This document shows positions 8,871-18,062 of a DNA stretch of 64,000 bases, piece by piece; position 1 is the stretch's first letter, and each line of letters starts with the position of its first letter. The notes beneath the pieces were generated by a model. It was not told the origin of the DNA. It saw nothing but the letters and a program-made list of their open reading frames with translations, and ran no database searches. The stretch comes from Thermobifida fusca NBRC 14071 = JCM 3263 (lineage in GTDB: Bacteria > Actinomycetota > Actinomycetes > Streptosporangiales > Streptosporangiaceae), in contig NZ_BCWB01000014.1 of assembly GCF_001592045.1 (NCBI RefSeq), positions 1 through 64,000 of the forward strand, given 5' to 3'. A program made the position numbers and the translations under genes.

Positions 8871-9977
8871 CTAGTCGGTGTCGGGCGCGTCCGGCGCGAC
8901 GCCACTCACCGCCTGGTAGGCCTGGGCCAGCAGGGCATCGGAGGGACCGGCCAGGATCGCGGGTGCGGCCACGTCGTCGAGGACGACGAAGCGCAGGGTT
9001 GCGCCGCGGGTCTTCTTGTCCACCCGGATCGTGTCCCGCAGGGCGGGCCAGGCGTCGGCGCGGTAGCGCACCGGAAGTCCCACCGATTCCAGGATACGGC
9101 GGTGCCGGGCCACGAGCGCCGCATCGATCCGGCCGTCCAGGCGGGCCAGTTCGGCGGCAAAGACCATGCCGATGGAGATCGCGTAGCCGTGCCGGAACGT
9201 GTAGTTCTCGGCGCGTTCAATGGCGTGGCCGAGCGTGTGCCCGTAGTTGAGGATCTCGCGGCGTCCGCTTTCGCGCAGGTCAGCGGAGACCACCTCGGCT
9301 TTGACCGCGATGGCCCGTTCGATGAGTTCCCGCGTGTGTGCGCCGTCGGGCCGGGTGGCGGCCTCCGGGTCGGCTTCGACCAGGTCCAGGATGACCGGGT
9401 CGGCGATGAACCCGGCTTTGATGACCTCGGCGAGGCCGCCGATGTAGTCCTCCCGCGGCAGGGACGGCAGGGTGTCGAGGTCGCACACGACTCCGGCGGG
9501 CGGGTGGAACGCGCCGACGAGGTTCTTCCCTTCAGCGGTGTTGATCCCGGTCTTCCCGCCGACCGCGGCGTCGACCATGCCGAGGAGGGTGGTGGGCACG
9601 AGGATGGCGCGCACCCCCCGCAGCCAGGTGGCTGCAACGAATCCGGCCAGGTCGGTGGTGGCCCCGCCGCCCACGCCCACGATCACGTCGGTGCGGGTGA
9701 AGGCAGCCTGGCCGAGCCGAGCCCACAGGTCTGCGGCCACGGAGACGTCTTTGGCGGCCTCCCCGTCCGGGACGGGGAGCGGGAAGACGTCGTATCCGGC
9801 GGTGCGCAGGATCTCGCACACGGGCCGGGCCTTCTCCTCCAGGGTGTCGGGGTGGATGACTGCGACCCGCTGGGCGCGCTCCCCCACGAGGGCGGGCAGT
9901 TCTCCCAGGATGCCGTTGCCCACGACTACGTCGTAGGGCGTGGAGGTGCCCCCGACTCCGATGCGGGTGACCGTCAT
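8871..9977 (-). CDS. aroB: 3-dehydroquinate synthase
   Basis: A 368-residue NAD- and zinc-dependent enzyme for the second step of the shikimate pathway, converting DAHP to 3-dehydroquinate. Visible family marks are the nucleotide-binding VGVGGGATTDLAGF, the conserved MVDAAVGGKTGINT, and the zinc ligands in EVIKAGFI, NYGHTLGHAIE and FRHGYAIS. The ATG at 9977 has GGAG six bases upstream. It lies downstream of aroC and aroK on the same strand, separated from aroK by 209 bases in which I see no gene. Confidence 0.97.
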   Translation of the reverse strand: MTVTRIGVGGTSTPYDVVVGNGILGELPALVGERAQRVAVIHPDTLEEKARPVCEILRTAGYDVFPLPVPDGEAAKDVSVAADLWARLGQAAFTRTDVIVGVGGGATTDLAGFVAATWLRGVRAILVPTTLLGMVDAAVGGKTGINTAEGKNLVGAFHPPAGVVCDLDTLPSLPREDYIGGLAEVIKAGFIADPVILDLVEADPEAATRPDGAHTRELIERAIAVKAEVVSADLRESGRREILNYGHTLGHAIERAENYTFRHGYAISIGMVFAAELARLDGRIDAALVARHRRILESVGLPVRYRADAWPALRDTIRVDKKTRGATLRFVVLDDVAAPAILAGPSDALLAQAYQAVSGVAPDAPDTD

Positions 9978-10186
9978 GGCTGCTCCACTCGCTGCTGTAC
10001 GCCTTGGGTGTTCTCCCCCGGGCAACCGGGAGCGCGGGCGGGCATGCGTTCACCGCAGCGCTGTGTGCCGCCCGTGCCGGTTGCGGGGTGGGCTCAATTT
10101 CTGTCGGTTGGGGACGGGCCCCGGGCGTGGGGGATGGCGTTCCCCGGTTTCCGCAGGGCCCGTCGGGTGCCGCGATGGCGGACGTT
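9978..10186 (-). other. aroK-aroB intergenic gap
   Basis: This is a 209-base gap inside the aro cluster. It is very GC-rich and has no convincing small gene or U-rich terminator. It could hold a secondary promoter for aroB, but none could be identified. Confidence 0.3.
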
Positions 10187-10705
10187 TCAGTCGCCGGCGG
10201 CGGGCAGTTCTTTCGCGATCAGTTCGGCGGCCTCTTCAGGGGTGTGCTCGCTCGTGGAGACGGTGAGCGTGGCGAGGCTCTGGTAGATGGGCAGCCGTTC
10301 GCGGAGCAGAGCTTTGAGGCGGGCGCGCGGGTTGCCGAGGAGGAGTGGGCGCGCCGTGTCCAAGCCCACTCGCTTGGCCGCGTCGGCGAACTCCACTTCG
10401 AGGTAGACGACGCGGTGGCCGGCGAGGTCGGCGCGGGTCTGCTCGTTGAGGATCGCCCCGCCGCCGAGGGCCACGACCCCGGGGTGGCTGGCCAGGGCTT
10501 CTGCGACGACCTCCCGTTCCAAGGCCCGGAACGCTTCTTCACCGTCCTCGACGAAGATGTCGCTGACGGTTTTACCGGCGCGCCGTTCGATCTCGGCGTC
10601 GGTGTCGAGCAGGTCGACACCGAGTCGCTCGGCGAGGGCCCGGCCCACGGTGGTCTTGCCCGCACCGGGGGAGCCAATCAGGACCGCGAGGGGTCGGCTG
10701 CTCAT
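10187..10705 (-). CDS. aroK: Shikimate kinase
   Basis: A 172-residue P-loop kinase that phosphorylates shikimate at the 3-hydroxyl. The P-loop is GSPGAGKTT at residues 11-19. The shikimate-binding [12 protein letters not shown], the GGGAI Walker B-like loop near 81-85 and the lid arginine region TARPLL are all present. The ATG at 10705 follows AAGGAG. It sits 33 bases downstream of aroC, so the two genes are likely co-transcribed. Confidence 0.96.
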   Translation of the reverse strand: MSSRPLAVLIGSPGAGKTTVGRALAERLGVDLLDTDAEIERRAGKTVSDIFVEDGEEAFRALEREVVAEALASHPGVVALGGGAILNEQTRADLAGHRVVYLEVEFADAAKRVGLDTARPLLLGNPRARLKALLRERLPIYQSLATLTVSTSEHTPEEAAELIAKELPAAGD

Positions 10706-10738
10706 CGGGAACTCCTTGCACTTCCCAGAGGGGCGCGA

Positions 10739-11920
10739 TTACCGGACGATCAGCGAGTCCAGGTAGCCGCGCAGGTTGCGGACGGTTTCCGCGACCGAGT
10801 CTCCACCGAACTTCTCCAGGGCGGCGTCGGCCAGCACCAGGGCGACCATCGCCTCGGCGACGACTCCCGCAGCCGGGACCGCGGTGACGTCGCTGCGCTG
10901 GTGGTGGGCCTGGGCGGGCTGGCCCGTGCTCACGTCGATGGTGTCCAGGGCCCGGGGCACGGTGGCGATGGGTTTCATTGCGGCGCGGACCCGCAGCGGG
11001 TCGCCGGTGCTCATGCCGCCTTCCACGCCGCCGGCCCGGTTGCTGCGGCGGCGGATCCCGTCGGGGCCGACGTCGATCTCGTCGTGGGCGGCGGAACCGC
11101 GCCGGGCAGCGGTGCGGAAGCCGTCGCCGAATTCCACGCCTTTGATCGCCTGGATGCCCATGAGGGCCCCAGCCAGCCGCGCGTCGAGGCGGCGGTCCCA
11201 GTGGACGTGGCTGCCCAGGCCGGGCGGCAGCCCGTAGGCGATGACTTCGACGACTCCGCCGAGGGTGTCTCCGGTCTTGCGGGTGTCGTCTACTTCGGCG
11301 ACCATGCGGGCGCTGGTCTCCGGGTCGAAGCAGCGCACCGGGTCGGCGTCGACGCGGGCGAGGTCCTCCGGGGCGGGGATGGGGGCGTCGTCGGGGACGG
11401 AGACGCTGCCCATCGCCACGACGTGGCTGACGATTTCCACGCCGAGCGCCTGGCGGAGGAACTGGCGGGCGACTTCACCCAGGGCGACGCGCGCGGCGGT
11501 CTCGCGGGCGCTGGCGCGCTCCAGGATCGGGCGGGCTTCGTCATAGCCGTACTTCTGCATGCCCACGAGGTCGGCGTGCCCAGGCCGGGGGCGGGTCAGG
11601 GGGGCGTTGCGCGCCACCCCTTCGAGCTCCTCGGCGGGCACGGGGTCGGGGGACATGACTTTCTGCCATTTGGGCCATTCGGTGTTGCCCACCTGGATCG
11701 CCACCGGCCCGCCGAGGGTGCGGCCGTGACGGATCCCTCCAATGATGGAGACCTCGTCCTTCTCGAACTTCATGCGGGCGCCCCGGCCGTACCCGGCGCG
11801 ACGACGGAGCAGGGCGGCGGCGATGTCGTCCGAGGTGACGGACACGCCGGCCGGTAGGCCCTCCAGGATCGCGACGAGTGCCGGCCCGTGGGACTCCCCA
11901 GCGGTCAGCCAGCGCAACAT
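10739..11920 (-). CDS. aroC: Chorismate synthase
   Basis: A 393-residue enzyme that eliminates phosphate from EPSP to give chorismate, the branch point to aromatic amino acids and folate, using reduced FMN. The signature start [17 protein letters not shown], the [17 protein letters not shown] block and the late [14 protein letters not shown] and [11 protein letters not shown] segments are typical. The ATG at 11920 has CGGAG five bases upstream. A frame extension to 11968 is not supported. It lies downstream of the prepilin peptidase gene. Confidence 0.97.
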   Translation of the reverse strand: MLRWLTAGESHGPALVAILEGLPAGVSVTSDDIAAALLRRRAGYGRGARMKFEKDEVSIIGGIRHGRTLGGPVAIQVGNTEWPKWQKVMSPDPVPAEELEGVARNAPLTRPRPGHADLVGMQKYGYDEARPILERASARETAARVALGEVARQFLRQALGVEIVSHVVAMGSVSVPDDAPIPAPEDLARVDADPVRCFDPETSARMVAEVDDTRKTGDTLGGVVEVIAYGLPPGLGSHVHWDRRLDARLAGALMGIQAIKGVEFGDGFRTAARRGSAAHDEIDVGPDGIRRRSNRAGGVEGGMSTGDPLRVRAAMKPIATVPRALDTIDVSTGQPAQAHHQRSDVTAVPAAGVVAEAMVALVLADAALEKFGGDSVAETVRNLRGYLDSLIVR

Positions 11921-12002
11921 GACTCCGATCTTTTCACGTCCTGTCCCGCACAGCGACATCGATCTCACCCTTTGACCGGTTTCCCGCGTGCGGCGGGCGG
12001 GG

Positions 12003-12809
12003 CTAGGCGGCGAGGAGCAGCGGGATCGGGTCGCCGAAAAGGAGGACAGCGAGGGCCCCGCCCACCATGAACGGGCCGAGGGGCAGGTGGCTTTTCAGGC
12101 TGGCCCGGCCGAGCAGGACCAGTCCGAGGCCCACGCAGGAGAAGGCGAGGAAGGCGAGGAAGGTGCCGCTGACCACGGGGGTCCAGCCGTCCCAGCCCAA
12201 GTAGAGGCCGATCAGGCCGGAGAGGGTGACGTCGCCCCATCCCATGCCGGGCGGGTAGATGGCCCGCAGGAGCCGGTAGAAGCCCCACAGGGCGGCCATG
12301 CCGCCGAGGGCGTGCAGGAAGGCGGTGCCGCCGTGGGGGGTGGTGAGGGCAGCGGCCCCGAGCAGGGCGAGGGCGATGGGGTAGGCGGGGCGGACGAGGA
12401 GGCGGGGCAAGCGTGTGACCCGCAGGTCGATGCTGGAGAGCAGGGTGCCCCACAGGGCGAGGAAGGCGAGGGCCGCGATTTCGGCGGCGGAGCGGTGCGC
12501 GGCGCCGAAGCCGACTGCCGCGAACGCGGCGGCCGCGGCGGCCACGGTGGGCCAGGGGGCGCGGACGGTTTCACCGCCGGGGCCGCGTCCGGTCAGCACG
12601 AGCCGCCACGGCAGGGGGGACCAGGGCGGCCAGGGCACGACCTGTCCCGAGCGGGGCAGGGTGGGCGGCGGCGGACCGGGTGAGGCGGGGTCGTCGCTGG
12701 GCGGGTAGTCGGGGAACAGCACGACGACGCGCCCGGTGAAGAAGGCGAGCAGGCCGCCGAGGGGGGCCATGGCGAGGGCGAGCGGCAGCGCGGAGGACAT
12801 GTCCGGCAT
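12003..12809 (-). CDS. A24-family prepilin peptidase
   Basis: A 268-residue polytopic membrane protein of the type IV prepilin peptidase family. The two aspartates of the aspartyl protease are visible in [11 protein letters not shown] and in [11 protein letters not shown] (the GxGD motif). There are about seven hydrophobic segments. The N-terminal part lacks the cysteine cluster and methyltransferase region of bifunctional PilD, so it probably only cleaves leader peptides. No pilin, tad or flp gene lies in the window, so its substrates must be encoded elsewhere. Its place beside aroC recurs in other actinobacteria as far as I recall. Confidence 0.85.
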   Translation of the reverse strand: MPDMSSALPLALAMAPLGGLLAFFTGRVVVLFPDYPPSDDPASPGPPPPTLPRSGQVVPWPPWSPLPWRLVLTGRGPGGETVRAPWPTVAAAAAAFAAVGFGAAHRSAAEIAALAFLALWGTLLSSIDLRVTRLPRLLVRPAYPIALALLGAAALTTPHGGTAFLHALGGMAALWGFYRLLRAIYPPGMGWGDVTLSGLIGLYLGWDGWTPVVSGTFLAFLAFSCVGLGLVLLGRASLKSHLPLGPFMVGGALAVLLFGDPIPLLLAA

Positions 12810-12890
12810 TCTGCCGCTTTCCCGCCCCCGGCGGCAGCGGGATCCGCGCGGCTGTGGACACCGGGACCGCTGCGGGAGGTGAGATGCGTC

Positions 12891-13595
12891 TCACCGGTCG
12901 CGGCGGGCGCGGACCACTGCGCTCAGCTCGACGCCCCCGGGCAGGATGACGGCGAGTTCGGTAGCGAGCCGTTTGGCTACTTTGCGGATCACTTCGTCGT
13001 CGCGCCGCTCCAGTTCCAGCCGGATGCCGATGTCGGCCCGCTCGGAGTCGTGGATGCGGACCCGCTCGATACCGAATTCGGTGTGGGTGATCCGGTAGAT
13101 CAGCGCGAGGACCTGCGGGTCGTCTTTGGGCTCGGGCACCATGCCGTGCTCGGCGAGGGCGCTCAGGAAGCGGCCTTGGATCGCGTAGGTGACGGGGCCT
13201 GCGACGTCGATGACGACGGCGTCGGCTTTGTCTTCGTAGGCGGCACGGCAGGCGTCCTGGGTGGTGACCGGGATGGGCCGGGCGTCTTCCCGCCAGCGTT
13301 TGACCGTGTCGACCGAGGTGAAGGCGAGGACACCGCGCCGCCCGTCCTTGCCGATGAGCACGGGCATCGCGACTTCGCTGCGTTTTTCGCGGACGCGGCC
13401 GTCGGGGCCGGTGGCGGTTTTCACCGGCCGTGCCACCACAGGGACGAGGAGCCGCGAGTGGCGCAGCGTTTCGAGCACCTGGCGGTCGCCGACCCTGCCT
13501 CGGGCATAGGCGTCGAGTTTCTCCCGGACGCGGGGGTCAGCACTGCCGTCGTCGTTACGGAACTGCTGCGCGCCGATAATGGTAGGTCCAGCCAC
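12891..13595 (-). CDS. SseB-like protein
   Basis: A 234-residue cytoplasmic protein whose N-terminal half (about 20-140) resembles the SseB N-terminal domain. Recognisable parts are LVPVVARP, the VLAFTSVDTVKRW segment and ADAVVIDVAGP. The C-terminal part, with YRITHTEFGIERVRIHD, is typical of actinobacterial members near infC or aro genes. The biochemical role is unknown. The GTG start at 13595 has only a weak ribosome-binding site. The next gene downstream is the prepilin peptidase, 81 bases away. Confidence 0.75.
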   Translation of the reverse strand: MAGPTIIGAQQFRNDDGSADPRVREKLDAYARGRVGDRQVLETLRHSRLLVPVVARPVKTATGPDGRVREKRSEVAMPVLIGKDGRRGVLAFTSVDTVKRWREDARPIPVTTQDACRAAYEDKADAVVIDVAGPVTYAIQGRFLSALAEHGMVPEPKDDPQVLALIYRITHTEFGIERVRIHDSERADIGIRLELERRDDEVIRKVAKRLATELAVILPGGVELSAVVRARRDR

Positions 13596-13664
13596 AGTGG
13601 TGACTCTACTGCGTAGTGGCGGGTCCCCTGAGTGTACTCCCAGGGAATGCGCGGGTGTCGCGGT

Positions 13665-14141
13665 CTAGTGCGCGGTGGGGTCGCGCAGTCCGCGTTCGAG
13701 GACCGCCAGGATGTCGCGGAGTTGGGCGGTCTGTTCGTCGGTCAGCCGACCGAAGAGGTATTCGCGCACCTGCGCGACGTGGCCGGGAGCGGCGGCCCGC
13801 AGCACTTCAGCGCCTTTGTCGGTGAGGACCGCCCAGAAGCCGCGCCGGTCCTCCACGCAGTCTTCCCGGCGCACGTATCCGTCCCGCTCCAGGCGGGCCA
13901 CCTGGTGGGAGAGGCGGCTTTTGGAGACGAGGACCGTCTCGGCGAGGGTGCGCATGCGCATCCGCCGTCCTTCCGCCTCGGACAGGTGGACCAGGATGCC
14001 GTATTCGACCAGGGTGAGCCCGTTCCTGCGCCGCAGGTCCCGGTCGAGCCGCTCCTGGAGCAGGGAGTTGACTGTGAGGAAGCTGCGCCAAAGGCGCTGC
14101 TCTTCCTCAGTGAGCCAGTTGACCGCGTCCATGGCGGCCAT
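13665..14141 (-). CDS. MarR-family transcriptional regulator
   Basis: A 158-residue winged-helix regulator. The recognition region AETVLVSKSRLSHQVARLER and the wing DGYVRREDCVEDRRGFWAVLT match MarR proteins. I chose ATG 14141, which has GAAGG upstream. ATGs at 14132 and 14165 are alternatives. It is divergent from the YceI gene, and the 126 bases between them contain three inverted repeats of MarR-operator size. It probably represses itself and yceI, perhaps in answer to an organic ligand or oxidant. No regulatory cysteine is obvious near the N-terminus. Confidence 0.9.
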   Translation of the reverse strand: MAAMDAVNWLTEEEQRLWRSFLTVNSLLQERLDRDLRRRNGLTLVEYGILVHLSEAEGRRMRMRTLAETVLVSKSRLSHQVARLERDGYVRREDCVEDRRGFWAVLTDKGAEVLRAAAPGHVAQVREYLFGRLTDEQTAQLRDILAVLERGLRDPTAH

Positions 14142-14186
14142 CGTACTTACGCCTTCTCTCTCCATGCACTCACTTTTTCTTCTCAG

Positions 14187-14230
14187 GAAGAAAATTCTTC
14201 GGATGTTGTTGTATATTAAACAACGTTGTT
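14187..14230. promoter_or_regulatory. Probable MarR operator region and yceI -10
   Basis: Three palindromes lie between the divergent starts. They are GAAGAA-aa-TTCTTC (14187-14200), GTTGTT-N8-AACAAC (14205-14224) and the perfect 12-mer AACAACGTTGTT (14219-14230). A TATATT at 14212-14217, inside the second repeat, is a good -10 element for the YceI gene. A bound repressor dimer would cover it. Confidence 0.65.
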
Positions 14231-14267
14231 CCACGGATCCATCCATCACCCCTGGGAGGAAACCACC

Positions 14268-14813
14268 ATGACCGAACAGCAGCTCCCCGCAGGCACGTGG
14301 ACGATCGACGCCGCCCACTCCGAGGTCGGCTTCAGCGTGCGGCACATGATGGTCAGCCGGGTGCGCGGCCGCTTCGAGAAGTTTGACGCCACGCTGACCG
14401 TGCCGGAAGACCCGCTCCAGTCCTCGGTGGTCGCCACCATCGACGCCAGCTCCATCAACACCAACAACGCGCAGCGCGACGAGCACGTCCGCTCCGCCGA
14501 CTTCCTCGACGTCGCCAACCACCCCGAGTTCACCTTCACCTCCACCGGGCTGCGCCAGGAGGGGGAGAACTTCGTCCTCACCGGTGACCTGACCATCAAG
14601 GGCAACACCCGCCCGGTGGAACTGGCGCTGGAGTTCAACGGCTCCACCACCGACCCCTACGGCCTGAAGCGCGCCGGCTTCCACGCGTCCACTGAGATCA
14701 GCCGCAAGGAGTTCGGCGTGGACCTCCACATGCCGATGGACGGCGGCGGTGTCGTGGTCGGCGACAAGATCACGATCGAGATCGACGCCGAGTTCACCCT
14801 CAAGCAGGACTGA
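14268..14813 (+). CDS. YceI-family lipid-binding protein
   Basis: A 181-residue YceI-like beta-barrel (lipocalin-like) protein. Relatives bind polyisoprenoid or other long-chain lipids. The family pattern is complete: WTIDAAHSEVGFSVRHMM at the start, RSADFLDVANHPEFTF in the middle and the late KEFGVDLHMPMDGGG segment. There is no signal peptide, so it is cytoplasmic as in most actinobacterial members. The ATG at 14268 follows GGGAGG. It is divergent from a MarR gene and followed by a strong hairpin. Confidence 0.93.
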   Translation: MTEQQLPAGTWTIDAAHSEVGFSVRHMMVSRVRGRFEKFDATLTVPEDPLQSSVVATIDASSINTNNAQRDEHVRSADFLDVANHPEFTFTSTGLRQEGENFVLTGDLTIKGNTRPVELALEFNGSTTDPYGLKRAGFHASTEISRKEFGVDLHMPMDGGGVVVGDKITIEIDAEFTLKQD

Positions 14814-14855
14814 CCCTCCTCGACAGGCTTTCTCCAGCGCTCTCGCTATCGTGAT

Positions 14856-14883
14856 GGGGCCGCCGGTGCACACCGGCGGCCCC
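14856..14883 (+). terminator. Hairpin after yceI
   Basis: A perfect 13-bp stem, GGGGCCGCCGGTG paired with CACCGGCGGCCCC around a 2-base centre (14869-14870). It lies 43 bases past the YceI stop. There is no proper T run after it, which is common for actinobacterial terminators. Confidence 0.7.
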
Positions 14884-14914
14884 GCATTCATTCCGCACAC
14901 GAAAGGACGTCAGC

Positions 14915-15241
14915 GTGTCTGCCACCCCGTTCTCCCCCGACGTCGTCGCCGCAGTCACGCAGCACATGAACGACGACCACCCGGACGACACCCTGCTCAT
15001 CGTCCGCGCTTTCGGCGGCTATCCGGAGGCGACTGCGGCGCGGATGACCGGTCTGGACGGCACCGCGGGAGAGTACTCCGCCACCGTCGACGGCCGAGAG
15101 GTCGCCGTGCGCATCCCCTGGTCCCAGCCGCTCACCGAACGCGCCCAGATCCGCACCGAAGTGGTGCGGCTGTACCGGGAGGCCTGCGCGCGGCTCGGCG
15201 TCGCCCCGCGCGGGGAAGCCCAGGAGGGGACGGAGCACTGA
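14915..15241 (+). CDS. DUF2470 domain-containing protein
   Basis: A 108-residue protein that is almost entirely one DUF2470 domain. The hallmark HMNDDHPDDTLLIVRAFGG is near residue 17. The same domain forms the C-terminal part of HugZ-like heme-utilisation proteins, but the flavin-reductase-like N-terminal domain is missing here. A heme or iron role is possible but not shown. The GTG at 14915 follows AAAGGA. Confidence 0.85.
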   Translation: MSATPFSPDVVAAVTQHMNDDHPDDTLLIVRAFGGYPEATAARMTGLDGTAGEYSATVDGREVAVRIPWSQPLTERAQIRTEVVRLYREACARLGVAPRGEAQEGTEH

Positions 15242-15396
15242 GCTGCCTGGCGCGGTCCCGTGCCCTTGCGACGCATCCGCGGCGCGCTCCACTGCGTCTC
15301 ATCGGATGACCGGAAAGCGCGCCTGGGCCGCGCCCGGTCACCTACCCTGAGAAGGGCCGACAGTTCGGCCCACCGTTCCTGGAGCGTCGCTTCCCG

Positions 15397-17898
15397 ATGA
15401 CAGTTCCCCAACCCTCTGACCCTGAGTCGCCCACCCGCAAAATCGAGGCGGTCGAGCCGACCGTCCAGCTCACCCCCTCGGAGCCGGGTGTCACCCGCAA
15501 GCTCACCGCGCTGCTGCGGCCCGGCGCCACGCGGCGCCTTCCCGCGGCCGAGCCGCGCACCGCGGTGCTGACCAGGCCGGTGCGGCGCCGGGGAAGGCTG
15601 GGGCGGCTCGCCTGGCGGGTACTGGAAGGACCGGCCAGCGAAGTCGAATACCGGATCCCTGCGGAGCTGCGGGAACGCTACACCGTCCAGGAGTATGTCG
15701 GCGCGGGCGGCGAGGCGGTGGTCTACCGGGCCGTGCCGGTGGGCCGCGACGGACCGCCGATCGCGCTCAAGCTGTACCGGTCCGGACACGACATCAACCG
15801 GGACCTGCTGGACCGGATCAGCGCCCTGGGCACGGTCAGCCCGCACATCCCCGTGCTGCACGGCTACGGGTATGCCCGCGCTCCGTGGGGGGAGGAGATC
15901 GCCTGGGAGGCGCAGGAGTACTTCGCGCTGGGCTCGCTGCGCACCCTTATCGACCAGGCCCCGCTCCCCGACGACCAGGCCCGCGCCGTCATCGCGGCCC
16001 TCAGCGATTGCCTCGGCTACTGGCAGCAGTCGCTGAACTACAACCACACCGACGTCAAACCGGAGAACCTGCTGATCCGCTCCCTGGATCCTCCGGTGTT
16101 CGCGCTGACCGACTTCGGCGGAGCCGTCCGCGCGACGATGAGCCAGATCTACGGCGGGCAGGCCATCACCGAGGCCTACGCCGCGCCCGAGGTGATCGAA
16201 GGGCGCCGGGAAGCCCCGGCCGCGTGGTGGTCGCTGGGGGTGATCGCGCACGAGCTGGTCACCGGGCAGCGTCCCCCGCGCAGCGGCAACTGGTTGACGG
16301 CCCGCAGTACCGCGGTGGACCTCTCCGCGGTCGCCGATGAACGCTGGCGGCTCCTGATCCGCGGCCTGCTCACCCCGGACCCTAAGACGCGCTGGGGTGA
16401 CGCCCAGGTGCGCCAGTGGCTGCGCGGGGAGCGCCCCAGCGTGGCCCGGCCGCGCAAGCACCGGCCCATCACATTCGAAGGCGTGGCGCACGAGGACCCG
16501 CCCAGTCTCGCCTTCGACTTGATGGACCGGTTCGATAAGGGGGCGGTGTGGCTGCAACGCCGCCACCAGGAGGTGGAGACGTGGCTGTCCCGCGAAGTCC
16601 ACGACCTCACCTTCGACCCGGCCCCGCTGAAGCAGCTCCGCACCCGCCCGGAGCGGGCGCACGTCGCGATCAGCGCCCTGGCCGCCCAGTACGTGCCAGG
16701 GCTGCCCCCGCGCTACCGGGGCCACCAGATCACCGCCGAAGGCGTCTTGGAGCTCGCCCGCGGGGAAAGCACCCAGCAGGCGGTTCTGCGCGAGGCGATC
16801 GAGTGGGGGGCCGTGCAGTCGGCGGCTCGGCACTGGTGCACCCACCCGCGGTGCCGCAGCCACGAAACCCGGCGCTGCCAGCTGCTGGAACTGGTGCACC
16901 ACGAGGTTCCGCTCATCATGCGGCAGGTGCGGGCCACCGTGGACGGGCTGGCGCAGACACCCGACTTCACCCCGCCGGAAGAACACGACTGGGATGCGGC
17001 CTGGGCGCGCGCCGCCGAACTCGTCTTGGACCCCGAGGCCGCGGCACGCTACCGGCGGCTGCTGCTGACCCGCTCGTGGCTGCCCGGCCGCTACGGTGAT
17101 GCTGCCCGCGCCCGGTGGTGGACCGAGCAGCGCACGACTGCGCTCCGCGGCGACCGCACGGCCCGGAGCACCCGGGCGGCCCTGGTCACCGCGGTCCTGC
17201 TGCTGCCCAGCGCGGTGCAGGCGGGGGCCGCGCAGCGGGCCCGGGCGGCGACCGAGTCCCGGGAGCGGCGCCAGCAGCGCTGGGAGCGGTTCACCTCGTC
17301 GGTCGAGTCCCGCTGGTCGGCGACGCGGGCTCGGCTGGCCCGGCAGTGGGAGAAGCGGCGTACCGGCCCGTTCGAATGGCATACGCCGGAGGCGCGGGAG
17401 GAGCGGCGGCGCCGCCGGGAAGCGCGGCGGATGGAGCGCGGGATGGCGCGGCTCCAGCGGGCCATGGCGGCGGGCCGCTGCCGCCGTTTCGCCCGGCCCG
17501 CGGCGCTGGCCGGGCTGCTGGACGGGTGCGGGCTGTGGCTCTGGGAGTCCCAGGGCGGCCTGTTCACCGACCAGGAGTGGGTGGTGACCGCGTTCGGGTG
17601 GGCGGAGGCGATCCGCGACAACAGCCTGGTCACCTTGGCCGCCCAGCTCTGCTCGTCGCTGCTGGAGCTGCTGCCGGGCGGGATCGGCCTGGTCTGGTGG
17701 TTCCCGGTCCTGCTGGGGGTGCTGCTGTTCGCCTTGGGGCGGACCGCGGCCAATCAGCACCGCAGTGCCCGCACCCGGCTGGTCGCCTACCGTCTCGCGG
17801 TGGTCGCCAGTGTGCTCGTCGTGGTCAGAGCACTGGCCCACGGGCTGTTCTTCCTGTTCATGGGGGTGCTGATTCCCGCCGCGCTCTTGGCCGGCTGA
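15397..17898 (+). CDS. Large Ser/Thr protein kinase with C-terminal membrane helices
   Basis: An 833-residue protein. A kinase domain spans about residues 93-335. It has a glycine loop VGAGGEAVVY, Lys125 in IALKLY, the catalytic loop HTDVKPEN with Asp219, Lys221 and Asn224, DFGG at 239-242 and APE at 263-265. The usual Arg of HRD is Thr, making it a non-RD kinase. The 60-residue N-terminal tail is rich in Thr, Pro and Arg. After the kinase comes a long helical region (about 350-620) with Cys and His residues in HWCTHPRCRSHETRRCQ, an Arg-rich coiled stretch (about 610-700) and two to three membrane helices at the end (about 755-833). I know no named family with this whole architecture. Confidence 0.8.
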   Translation: MTVPQPSDPESPTRKIEAVEPTVQLTPSEPGVTRKLTALLRPGATRRLPAAEPRTAVLTRPVRRRGRLGRLAWRVLEGPASEVEYRIPAELRERYTVQEYVGAGGEAVVYRAVPVGRDGPPIALKLYRSGHDINRDLLDRISALGTVSPHIPVLHGYGYARAPWGEEIAWEAQEYFALGSLRTLIDQAPLPDDQARAVIAALSDCLGYWQQSLNYNHTDVKPENLLIRSLDPPVFALTDFGGAVRATMSQIYGGQAITEAYAAPEVIEGRREAPAAWWSLGVIAHELVTGQRPPRSGNWLTARSTAVDLSAVADERWRLLIRGLLTPDPKTRWGDAQVRQWLRGERPSVARPRKHRPITFEGVAHEDPPSLAFDLMDRFDKGAVWLQRRHQEVETWLSREVHDLTFDPAPLKQLRTRPERAHVAISALAAQYVPGLPPRYRGHQITAEGVLELARGESTQQAVLREAIEWGAVQSAARHWCTHPRCRSHETRRCQLLELVHHEVPLIMRQVRATVDGLAQTPDFTPPEEHDWDAAWARAAELVLDPEAAARYRRLLLTRSWLPGRYGDAARARWWTEQRTTALRGDRTARSTRAALVTAVLLLPSAVQAGAAQRARAATESRERRQQRWERFTSSVESRWSATRARLARQWEKRRTGPFEWHTPEAREERRRRREARRMERGMARLQRAMAAGRCRRFARPAALAGLLDGCGLWLWESQGGLFTDQEWVVTAFGWAEAIRDNSLVTLAAQLCSSLLELLPGGIGLVWWFPVLLGVLLFALGRTAANQHRSARTRLVAYRLAVVASVLVVVRALAHGLFFLFMGVLIPAALLAG

Positions 17899-18062
17899 GC
17901 TGGGCTGCGGGGGTGCCGAAAATCTAACCAAACTCTTGTGGAACACAATGTGCCTGGTAGGCAGCCCAGAGTAACTGACCGCCCCCGGCCACCCCGGTTT
18001 CCGGGAAGCGGAAAAGGGTTATATTCGCAAACGGTTCGTCAGCCCCACAAATCGGAGAACTG
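17899..18062 (+). promoter_or_regulatory. Upstream region of the aldose epimerase
   Basis: This 164-base gap contains a -10-like TATATT at 18020-18025. It also has a small inverted repeat TTGTG-GAA-CACAA at 17936-17948. The arms CTGGGCTGC and GCAGCCCAG flank the first 70 bases and may end the kinase transcript. No -35 element stands out. Confidence 0.4.

Noticed and set aside
12003-12809. A local type IV pilus or Tad system around the prepilin peptidase
   Set aside because: No pilin, ATPase or secretin gene is near. The peptidase is an orphan within the aro cluster.
15019-17946. A 975-codon frame antisense to the large kinase
   Set aside because: The kinase motifs are on the other strand, and the antisense product is a low-complexity mixture of Arg, Pro and Gly.
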